A stretch of DNA of 64,000 nt from positions 5,518,001-5,582,000 of the forward strand of contig NC_003279.8 of the NCBI RefSeq assembly GCF_000002985.6, given 5' to 3'. The notes under the pieces are model-generated. The model did no database searches, had not been told where the DNA came from, and saw nothing but the letters and a program-made list of their open reading frames with translations. Source of the stretch: Caenorhabditis elegans (Eukaryota; Nematoda; Chromadorea; Rhabditida; Rhabditidae). A program made the position numbers and the translations under genes. The stretch's first letter is position 1. Every line of letters begins with the position of its first letter. Of this stretch, positions 26,001 to 38,000 are shown piece after piece.

Positions 26001-29000
26001 AAGAGAAGCACAAAAAAACGATAGAAAAAAGAGTTATTTTGTGAGTTTCCGGAGTTGTTGTCGAGGGAGAGCCGCCAGGAGAGGAACAAGCTCACTCCCT
26101 CCCTTCCCATCCAAGTCTTCCACGTATATCGAGAGCAAAAGAGGAGCATGACGAGGAGCACACGAAAAGAGACGTGCGCACACCAACCAGACACGCCAAC
26201 TCTCCCAATAAGTTCTTTTGGTACTCAACCACCCACCAGACACACTTTTTTTTGAGTTAAGCCTAAGCCTAAGCCAGAGTTATCGTTTTTTTCCTGAAAA
26301 GTTCAAGCGAGCTCTAGGAATACTGACTTGTGTGGTTACTGTAGTTTTGAAAATTTGTTTTAACCCAGAGGTGGGTGGCACGTTATACTTTGAAATGGAA
26401 TTTGTTAAAATATTTTCATGTTTTATTTTGATAATTTTAAAGAATTTCGTGACCTCCTTCGTTAATATTTTTAAATTGTGTATAGTCCGTTTTATTTTGC
26501 TGGTAAAAATAATTAAACTTGAAAATATTTCACAAAAATGATGAACCATGATTTGCCAAAATCACCTACCCATGTTTTGAGGTCTAGGATATTTTGTCAG
26601 TTGAAGTAAATGAGGTGAATGAATCAAATGGTATTTGTTTTAATGGTACCATTACATAGATGTTGGGAATTTCCATGAAATTTCAAAAGCTAGTGTTTTC
26701 TTCTAGGACTATTGTCTTTTTTATAAGAAATAACTGAAGTTTTTTTAACTAGAAATCTATATTGATTTTCAATCCAAAGTAGGAAAAATGTCCTAATTCG
26801 AAATGCCGATTTACAGAAAATAATTGATTAGTCTGGAAATCGCTGTAATTTGTGTTAAAACGTTTGAGTAGGTGCTCAAAAATAAGTGTAATTGGTAATT
26901 TTGTTGAAATGCGCGTTTCTTCCAGAAAAGTATCTAAGTGTTTCATCAGTTTATATTGTAGATGCTACAATACAAATTCTGTCTCATAGTACTCCACATT
27001 TGAAAGCAACTTCCTGTCTCATGATAGTAAATAATATTGAAAGTTATGGAAAATGTAAAAAACGTTCCGAATTTACGATCAACTTCTTATTAAACTACTT
27101 CCAATCTTTTTTTAATTGATAATCCGATATGCTCTCTCAGTCTAAAACACTCTCAATCTTGTTCCAATTTTCAATATCTTGTCGTCGTCGCATATGGCTA
27201 ACGGAAAAGGAAACACTTAATCTCCACATTATTTTTTTTCTTTTTTTTTCGCTTTTGCACTGCGTTTAGCAGTTTGTTTGATTACTAGTAGTGTGCTGGA
27301 TAATCCAACTTGGATTATTTTCCTAGGTTCTCAGATATCACGAACTTTTTTACTTTTAACGTCTAACAATAAATATTAATAAGCGTTATCGACTATCATA
27401 TTTAAATTAAAATACAAGTAATCATAATTCCATCCTTCTTCCTGACAATTGTGGGAAACATTTTTTTATAATCCTCTCATTTTCCTCTGATTTCTATAAC
27501 TTTTTTCCTATCTATTTCCTCTCAATTTTTTTTGTATTATTTACTATGTTTTTCACCATTTTTGGAAAGTTTTTCACCCCATTTTCTTCCCTCGATAAAC
27601 GCGTATTTGTCCAACAAGATAGAGCGCAAAAAAATGAGAACCGATCGTCGTTTTTCTCCCTTTTTCGTTTCTTTTTCTCTATACGCTTTCACACTGTGTA
27701 TGTATATCTGCGTCTCTTGAATTTCTGTACATCTCACATTTATTTTCTCATTGCCTCCCACTTCATTCCCCTCATGGTTTGCCTTCCCTTCATCATTCTA
27801 AAACGTGTGTATTTATTGATTATTTCACGCGGGAATTCACGTGACAAAGTGACTCTAATTACGGCCGAGAAATATTAAAATTTGGAAATGTTCGACCATG
27901 CTGGAATTATTCCTTGAATCTTTCAATTTATTAGATAGAATGGAATTAAAAACAAAATAATGTCCAACATAAAGTAACATTTTCATAGAGCATTGTATTT
28001 TTGAGTTTATCTTATCTAACGTGGCCTATATGATTTATAACTCTCGAAAAACTTTGGCGACGCTCATGTTTTTCCGTCGAATACTTTGAGCAGCAAAAAT
28101 TGAGCCAAATTGTTTACAGAAAACTAACACCTTCTTCAAATATATACACATCAATTTCAACGAATGGAAGTGGAGAGTTGAAGTCAATTTGTGCCAAAAG
28201 AAAGAATTCTTCGAGAGGGGAAGACAATGGATAGAGCAAAGAAAAAGTAGATTTAAACAAAAACTAAGAAATCCTGAAAAACATTTTTAAAATATTCAGG
28301 TTTGCATCAGCAATTGATGGGCTTCGATCCTTACACAATAGAACAGAGATAAATGTGGACGAGAAAATTCAATCAGAGCATTGTAGATTTACTAGGGTTT
28401 GTGGTCCTCTTGTATTCAAATTATGAGAATTCTAGTTATTTCATTTTCTAAGAATAAACTATTCTATAATTTCAGGTAGTACGTCACGGTCTTCCAGAAG
28501 ATCCACGATGTTTTGCATATGATCCAGTCCAACGTCTTATTGCAATTGGAACAGGTCGTGGTCATATTCGAATAATTGGAGACGCTGGTGTCGATTATCT
28601 GCTCAAACATGAATCTGGTGAACCTGTACTTCATATGCAATTCCTTGTGAATGAAGGAGGACTTATCACATCATGCGGCACTGATTCAATTCATTTGTGG
28701 AATTATAGGCAAAAGGTTTGGATTTGAATTTTTTATTTTACTATGAAAATTTTTAATTTGGAAGATTTTGGCAAATCTATTAAATTAAACTTCCTGAATC
28801 AAAAATAAACATGCGAATGTTGGAAAATATTATGTTGATTTTGAAATTTTTTTTTAGCTAAAAGTTCAAAAAAAGTCCTCAAATACTGCCTTAATGTTGC
28901 AATTCGCCGAAAAAGTTTTTAAAAGTCTTTCTGCAACTGAAAACATTCAGCCAGTTTTTCAATTTTTTTCAATTTTTTCAACAAAAATAACTTTGGTTTC

Positions 29001-32000
29001 CAAGCCCATCAAATATCTTTCTGTATATCCACAATTATTTTTGATTTAAAAAAGTTGAATTACCAAATGAACGTAACAGTTTTGTATTATTTATAGTCTC
29101 GATATTCCGAATTTCATGGCGCAGGAATACGGTACCCGGTCTTGGCATGTCTGGATTTTTTTAATTGAAAAAAGCAGTGCAGTGCTGTGCGGCTCTCGGC
29201 TCTCGGCGCGAGCCGAGTGCCGACATTTTGGAGCTTTTTCGGCTCTTGGCGAGAGCCGAAAAAAATTTCCGACTCGGCTCTTTTTTTTTCAAGAGCCGCA
29301 CAGCACTGAAGCAGTGTGCGCCTTCAATAAGTACAGTAGTAGTGCTCGGATTTCCGATAAAACTTGTAACAACTAGAACGTTTCCGATTTTAATTTCTTT
29401 CACGGAGTGATTCCAAAATTTTATGTAAATAGAAATGAATAATATGTCACCGCTTTTACTACAATTAAATTTTAAAAGCCACCGTGGTCATGTGGCTAAA
29501 AGTTTTTCCATTCACGTCTTTTTTGGAGTTCTTTTTAACCCTCATTAGAATATTTTTGACGATAAATGTCATTTACAATTATTGTAATTCCAAAAAAAAA
29601 ACAATATTCCGAACTCCATAAACATATAACCTACTTTTTCTCAAAATGAGAGTTGCATTTTCCTAAATCTATCCACCATTTGAACTTGAAATTTCGAAAA
29701 AATAAAAAAAGTTATATTGTAAGAAGCACATTCCAATTGCCAAAAGGCAATCAATAGGCAAGCTTATTAATAAGTAAAGTACAGTACACGCAATTGTTTC
29801 TCGTTTTTTTGCGGATTGGAATAATTTTAGAAAAACGTATCAATACAGGTTTTGAAAAATTGTAGAACTAAGCATTTTTTCTAAAATCAAAAAAAAAATC
29901 GAAGAACTGTGTAGAATTATATGTAAATTACGTTTAATCTTTAAAGGCCCACACTCGCGTATTATAATTGAACAATTTTGGTCGTGTCGAGACCCGGTAG
30001 CGTTTTCTTGTGCAAAATTTGGATCTGGGTAATATTTGATTTCTTGTGAACCAGTGCTGCTATAAATAATACTATAACACGTAACATTTTACAGACCGCA
30101 GAAATTGTGCACACTGTGCAACTGAGCAAAGAATCAGTTTCGTGTATTCATTTGCCTGTTGCTGGAAAATGGTTATTTATTGGAACTGATAAGGTATGAT
30201 GACCATCTAGAAAGCCTGAAAATACTAATTGATTAAAATTTCAGGGTAATGTCTACTTCTTATGCTTGAACAGTTTTCTTCTTAGTCCATATGTAATTAA
30301 TTGGAACAAAGCTATTGATTTGTAAGTTTTTAAAAAGTTTTAATTGAATTATTGTTTTCCAATTTTTTAAATTTCAGATCATGTCGGGTACATCCGGGTC
30401 CAGTACGCCAATTGGCGGTATCACCAGCAGAAAATACAAAACTATTAATAGTATACGACAAGGGAATAGTTGTTCAATGGAATTTAGGAACAAGAGAAGT
30501 TGATCGATATCCATTAGATCCACCAATTAAAAGTGTCAATTGGCATTTTGATGGACGTCAGATTCTTACTGGAAATGTCGATGGATCAATATCTCTGTAT
30601 AATCATAAAAAATCAACGGAGGCTATACAAAGAACGACTCCACATGGTTCAGGCCCATGTCGACCAATTCAACAGGTCGAATGGAAGCATATGAGTGAAA
30701 CTGAGAGTATTATTATGTTTTCTGGTGGAATGCCAACAGATGATGGACTTCCAATGCCTGCATTGACAATTCTAAAAGGTGGAAAATCGGCGACGGTTTT
30801 GGAAATGGACTGGCCGATCATTCAATTCATACCATTGAATCAGGTATAAATAACTAATTCAATTCCTCTGTAAACATTAAACATTCAGAATATCTGGAAT
30901 TCGATTCCACAATGCCCACATTCTGTGGCTGTTCTTTTAAAACATGACTTCATGGTTCTTGATTTGAATCAAAATGGTCATCCAGTTATCGAATCACCTC
31001 ATGCAATGAATATTCACGAAAGTCCAGTAACCTGTATGGCTTACTATTCTGATTGTCCATTGGATTTGATCGGTGCACTCACACTAGTCGGTACCAAGCA
31101 ACGAAATAAGGAATTCAGTGCGCGGGTAAGAATAGAAAGAACCATTAGAGTTTATAATTTAAATTTATATCACATTTTACACGAGACAACAGAGAACAGA
31201 TCTAGAAAGGGGATGGAGAGAAAGGCCCAGCAAAATTATTAATAAATTAAAGTTTAACAAGTTTTTTGGTAGGAGGGAACCGATGGTATTGAAAGTTTAA
31301 AGCTACTCTGATTTTTGTTTGCTTTCGGAAATAGCACGAAGAACGCGATTTCCGGCAACAAAAGTGAGGAATCCAAGAACAGCGAGGTACTTGAGAGTTA
31401 CGAACATATCGAATTGAACCCAGAACATGAAATAGATCCCGAAGATTCCAATAAGTCCGACGTGGAAGATTGGAACCCATGGTGAAGCTGGAGCATTTTG
31501 GAAATTTATTCCAACTTGGGACCACTGAAATTTGAGTCCATCGGTCTTTTTCAATATTAGTAGAAATAACTTACCAATACGACAAGAATGAGAAGTGGGG
31601 AAAGGCAGATAATGGTGAACAAATCAGAAATGAGCGCTGATGGTCTCTTTTCTGGTTGACGGAAGATATGGGAGATTTCGTTCAATGGCTCAAAGTGCAC
31701 TTGTTGTGATTTTGGGGTTGGCTCGTAGGCAACTGGGAGAGCCGCGTCGATGTTAGCCTAAAATATTAAATAAGAAAACATTAAACATTTGAAACAACTT
31801 ACAAATTGCCAGTTGATTGGATTCTTGATAGTTACGTCTCCAACGAGAAGGCTGATCTTGAACTGTCCACTAAGGTTGCGGAATGATTTAGCAGCGGTAC
31901 GAAGAACATTATCGTAAACATAGTTGCCATTAGCATCTGGATTGACTACCACAACAACATCTTCACCATTTTGAGCGACAAATCGAAGAAAAACTTGATG

Positions 32001-35000
32001 TGGCTTCACTTTGGCGTTGTCGGATTTCTTGGCAACGGTGAACGAGACGTAGAGACGCTGAGAAGCATCTGCTTTGAGTTCGTTTGGCAGTTTGGAGAAG
32101 AGTGCGACACTAGAAAATCATGCATTAATTATACATAAATTTAGTTGTAATCTACTCACGTTTTCAAATTTTCGTCACTTGGTTGTTGGTCCTTGGCCAA
32201 AATTCCCACTTTGAAGTTGTTAACTGCCACATCATCGACTGCAGCAAGAGCCACAGAGGCAATTGTCAGGAGCACAAGAAGTAGCTTCATTTTACCTTGA
32301 AAATCGGAAAAATTAGAAAATATTGAAGTCAACGAGAAAGCAAAGAAATAGGAAAATACTATTTTGTGCGACGAAGTCTTTGCAAATCGATTTCTGGCGA
32401 GTGGGAAAGAGTCGGTGCAAAATAGTGAAGAGACGACAGAGAAATGAATGGGCAGGGAAGTAGAAAATGCTTTCGTGTGGGAAGAAGTTTTTTTTTTTTA
32501 ATTTTAGAGAATATTAAGATTCAAAAACAACAAACAACGATAAATAAAAGGAAAATTCGCCAAAATTTTTATAAACCACGTCGAACTGCCCTTCTGGTGT
32601 TTGCGGACAACATACTTTTGCCACGCAATGGTGCACACAAAACATTTGATTTCACGCGCAGTTTTCGGGAGAAGAGTACGGGTATTCCCGGGAATGATCT
32701 GAATTTGAAAATATACAAAATCAACTTAAAAGAAAAAACAAACACACTGGACCATAATGTTCAACCAGTAAAACTGTTCCTAAAGTATATTTTATAAAGT
32801 TTGTATAAAACAATTTTGCAGTCATGGCCAGTAACTGGTGGATTGGGAAGAGAATGTGCAACTGGACATCAGGAACTTGTTGTAACAGGGTAAATATACA
32901 CACTCACTATAGAATTAAAAAAGAAACACATTTCAGTCACAAAGATGGGTCACTCAAATTTTGGCAAGAAACGGGAGAGCATCTACAGATTCTATACAAA
33001 CTGAAATCTTCGTCTCATTTCGAGCGACTAGAAGAAATGGAGACTTCAGATAAAGTTTCACATGCTGTTAAATATATCGAACTTTGTTTGGAGGTAATTT
33101 AAACATCAAAGAGTTTTCAAAATCCATTGTTTCTCCCTTTCGGAAACTTGGATTTTGCAACTTTGTAACTTCTAGCGCTACAGTATCCCTAATAAAGATT
33201 TGCAATTTTAAGAGCCGTCAACTTCTTGTAGCTGGAATTTCGGGTCAAGTAACACTTTTCCGGTTTACGAAACAAGAGATTTGCGGAACAATTGCTGTTG
33301 TGAATATACCACTCCTGGGAAATCTTTCTTCAAATCTTCCGAATAACGATTTTGACAAATCTCCAGTGCCAAACGGTCCTGGAAAAGAAATTAGAAGACA
33401 GAGAAAGGTAAGTTAATATTGTAGAATGAACAGTGGAAGTGATTGTGATCAATTGAATGAATCTCCGAGCATGTGCATTGTTCTCACAAAATAAACCCTC
33501 TTTTCGACGATTAAGCTGTGATAAAGTATATTTGAGGCTTCATCTTACATAGAAATCAATAGCACACTTAAAGACAAGCATAGTATGAGTTTGAACATGC
33601 ATCCCATCTTATCTTACATCTTAACATAACACTGCACCACAACTTGCAACTTCAATATCAAAATACCCGAGCCTCTCCAAAAAGTCAATAACGCCTATGT
33701 AATCTAATTCTAATAACTAATCATCTTAATCTGACAACGCTAACATTTTCGGTCAACGTTGATTCCAGAAACTCTACCAAATCGGACGGCGTCAGTTGTC
33801 ATTTCAACTTTTACCCACACAATTTCAGTTTGTACGAATTCACATTTTACTTTTCTCACATTTTCGAGATCACTTCACTCACAGTTTTTCAGACGAATTC
33901 TTCCTTTTTCATTTCGAATAATAAAAAATATTTTTTCAGATTGTCTCACGAGAATCCACGAATTCCCTAGATACATCTGATTCTGGAGATGAAAGAATTG
34001 TACCATTTAAAGTACGAGGAGCTCCAGTAAAAAGACCACCTGGATTTGTGGTAAGGCACTTTAACTTTGGAATATAGTTTTAAAATTAATATTTCAGCCT
34101 GAGCTGGCATGTTTTGTTCCATGGCATTCACATGCAAAAGTTGATCAGATTACGACAATATGCCTTAATTCATCGTACGGTATCATTGCAATTGGTTAGT
34201 TCTGAACATTTTTTGGTGCTCGTAGACATAGGTACCACGACTTGGTAATTGGCAAAAAAAACCTTTTTATTTTGAAAATTTGGTCTTTCGTAGCTTTTAA
34301 TTTTTAACCGAAAATATAATTCCTCAAATTGTTTGACGATTCTTTATTGTAAAACATAATCTTTAATCTCACACTCTTTTGGTTTGAGAATTAGTTCAAA
34401 AATTGAAAAAATTAGGTTTAAATCTAATTTCACTGTTCACAAGCCAATGTTCATGTTTTTTAAGACATTGCTTATGTTAGTTAATCTACCTCTTGAATTT
34501 ACATTTTTCATGGAGATAATTATATTTTGAAACAAAAGTTCGGTGCCAAATAATTGACATCAACATCGAATTTTCTTCCAAAAAACGTATTATTTCAGGA
34601 ACGTCATCTGGCCTTGCCTTAGTTGACACAACCCAATGTGCATTAATATACTCTTGGACAACAAATGAACTTTATGGTTCTGATCCAACACCAGCCATCC
34701 AATTAAGTATGCAACTTAGTGATGCAGCAAGTCCTCTTGAGGTACGTCAACACACTTCAGTAACCAACCCTGTTTGTCCTTTTGTGAATTTTCTTAACCC
34801 TGTCGACATGTGTGATTTGCTTTATTTGGGAATGTGGAAAAGTGCAAATGTGTGGGTGTCTGTGATTCGTGTATTTCAGATCGACGAATTTGAAAATGAT
34901 GATACTCTGATCTACAACACGGATACTGGAAATTATACATTGAGGTCAACAAGAAATAGTCTAACACCATCATCAAATGGTTTTCTTCATCCAGGAGAAA

Positions 35001-38000
35001 TGCCAACTAGACCTAAATCCGCAGCGAACTCATCAAACAAGTCGGGCGGTATGATGGGTTTATTCCGAAGAAACACGGCAGAGTTGGCAGCTACAATTCG
35101 TGAACGCTACCAAGGAAATCGTTCTGAATCGGCAACAACAGATCGTCCAGATGTAGAACATCGTGGCGAGACACCACCACCCACACCAAATGAAGGAAAT
35201 AAAGTTCAAAAAGCTGGAAGAAGTCATTCAGTAAAAGGAAGCTTTATAAGAAGATTTGCAAAGAGTTCATCATCAAAAGAAAAGAAAGAAGTAAAGATTG
35301 AAGTGGATAATCAAAGTAATTCGGGAATTGAACGATCCAGAAGCTTCCATTCACATATTTCAGAGGAAGGTATGTTGCTTGGTTCGAAATTAAAAAGTTT
35401 CTGTCTCTATCCGCTCTAAGTTTTCTATTGCCTTTAGCTAGTCGTGAGTTGAAAATACAAAAAGTCTTGTGTCGCAACAGAATGTCTTTGGATTGCATCT
35501 CTTTGCATACTGTATCTCTATATTTTCCTATTGTATTTAATGTTGTGGATTCAGTTTGCCTTTCTTTAATTTTCAAATTTTAGTTTTGAAACGGAATTAA
35601 TTTGGAAAAGGATGTGTTGCAAATCTACAAAAATTTTTGACATTGCAAATTTTTAACGTTTAATACATTTTTTTTAGCAATCCAGGAACATTTGAAGTCC
35701 TTTTCAAATATTCCAACAAAAATAAATAATTTTTTCAAATCAATCAAAAATATTCGTAAAATTTCAAAAAAAGTTTGACACAAATTTCCAGAAAAAAATC
35801 CAAAGATGTGCCTAACAAAATTTTTGCACTGTCGTGTTGAAAATAGTTTAGAAATTCAGAAAAAAAAAACATTGATTCTTCAGCAGAATTTTTATTAAAA
35901 TTTAAGTTTCTCACAATTTTCAAATCAGAAAGATTGCCGAAAAACTACAAAAATTTGCTGGAATTTCTGTAATTGCCGTAGAGTCGCGATGTAAGCATTA
36001 TTCTGTATGCTATCACTTTGAAAATCCAAATTCCTGCTCAAAATCGAAAATTTGAATTGAATCCTGTACATAATGTAGTTCCCGAATTCATTCTGTAATA
36101 TGTCTATATTATTTTTAGTTTTCAAACTATCGCAATATTTATTCTTCATTTTTTAGTTTTTTTTCTTTGCATCAATAGTCTCGTTGTTCTTTTCATTTTT
36201 CTGGTACATATCGCATCAATGTCATAGTTGTGTGTCATTATTGTTCAGATTAAGTTCGCTTTATGTACAAACATATTTTTGTTTTATTTCTTTGAATTTC
36301 AGTTTTTCAAATGTATTTTTACAAACCCCATGTATTATACAACCCGGACAAGATTTTGAAAATACTAATATTTCTAATACAAACCAGATGTATTATAGAA
36401 AAAATACGATCGCACAAAAATAAACAACGACGCAACGACACTCCGCTGTTTTTAAGCCCCGCCCACGATTTCATTTGCACTGAAATGTGGCGGTCGCAGT
36501 GCAAATGAAATCGTGGGCGGGGCTTAAAAACAGCGGAGTGTCGTTGCGTCGTTGTTTATTTTTGTGCGATCGTATTTTTTCTGTAATATGTAGTTTTTAA
36601 AAAATTAAATTTCCGGAGAAAAAAGTAAAAACTTGATTCTCTAATTTTGTCCCCGATTTTCAATAATTCATGTTTTCAAAAGCTGTCCGAGTTGTCCTCT
36701 GGCCCTCTTCTAACCTATCTCAATTACGCCATAATTTTAGTCTCCAATCAGTCTGGAAGCTCCAAAACGGATTATCAGCGAGCAGAAACAACGATCATTC
36801 GATGCACGACGTCCACAATTGTTCAAGACTCAATCAGTCGTGGAAAATGGATCTCTTTCCAGAGGTTTACTTCTACTTATCTCTTATTTTCTTGCAATTC
36901 TTTATTTTTCTTTTCATTCATCATGCTTCCATACTCAATACATTCCATCGACACTGTTAAGACCAGGCTATTAGAGTCAGAGAGCGGTCACTTATATATA
37001 ATTTCTCTTAACTGAATTAATTTAGGTGATTCTCAACGGGAATCTCCATCATCTGGTCGTCAATTGAATACATCATCTCCATCTACTTCATCACAATCAC
37101 TGGAAAGATCAATGTCGACACAACCACAAGAATCAATTACCTCGTTGTCATTCATCCATTCGTATTCTAAAAAGAACGGTTAGTATACTTGACCTTTTTT
37201 CAATTTTCAGATATTCGAACCAGTAAGCCAAATTTAAAACACAATATTTCCCAATTATATTTGTTTATTTATCTAGTTGTAAAGGTATAATCAATTCAAA
37301 GAGAAATACAATATAAAATGATCTTGAGATAAAAAGATAAAGTGACCAAATCTTGACCGGCAACAGTCAATGGTGGATGGGATAAGATAAGTCACGGGGA
37401 TGAAATTAATACGCGCAGCAAAAGCCGATGGACTCATTATTTCAGGCAACAGTCTAGCTACGTGGTTCCATAATGACAAGTTAGCATGTAGAAACCCGTT
37501 ATTTGGTATACCAGTTGAACACAACATATATGGAAATCTTTTGGAACGAGAACATTTAACATAGAGGAATAATGATGGAAAATGATATGACTTTGTGACA
37601 ATGTTATAGAAGGTTTTAAGAATCATAAGGAGTCTTCTGTGGAGGGTGCTTTTCAATTCAAATTGGGAAAGTCTATCATAATAGGATGAGAATTTCAGAT
37701 TACATCTTTGAAACACTTTACGTGAAAAGAAGCGAAGTGGGGACTCTAGTTTATCTGAAAAGGCAATAGTGGACGGGTGAAAAATCTCGCAACCATATTC
37801 CAGGATTGGTCTGACATAGGTGTTGTACAGTTTGAAATAGAATTGAGCATTGGAAGTCTGGAATGATCGAAGCAGCTGACGGCATTTAAGTAAAGCGGCA
37901 TTTGAGATTGAGATAATATCTTTCTCAAACTTCAGGTTATCATCAATCACTATTCCTAGATCTCTGAAACTGTTGTGCTTCTTGATGCTGACTCCATTGA

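Noticed and set aside
27532..27878. Overlapping frames on both strands in the tomosyn intron
   Set aside because: Low-complexity CT-rich sequence opens several frames at once; no gene signal.
34709..34879. Continuous frame through 34742-34879 inside tomosyn
   Set aside because: A GTACGT donor and TTTCAG acceptor remove it, and the joined exons match the tomosyn family better without it.
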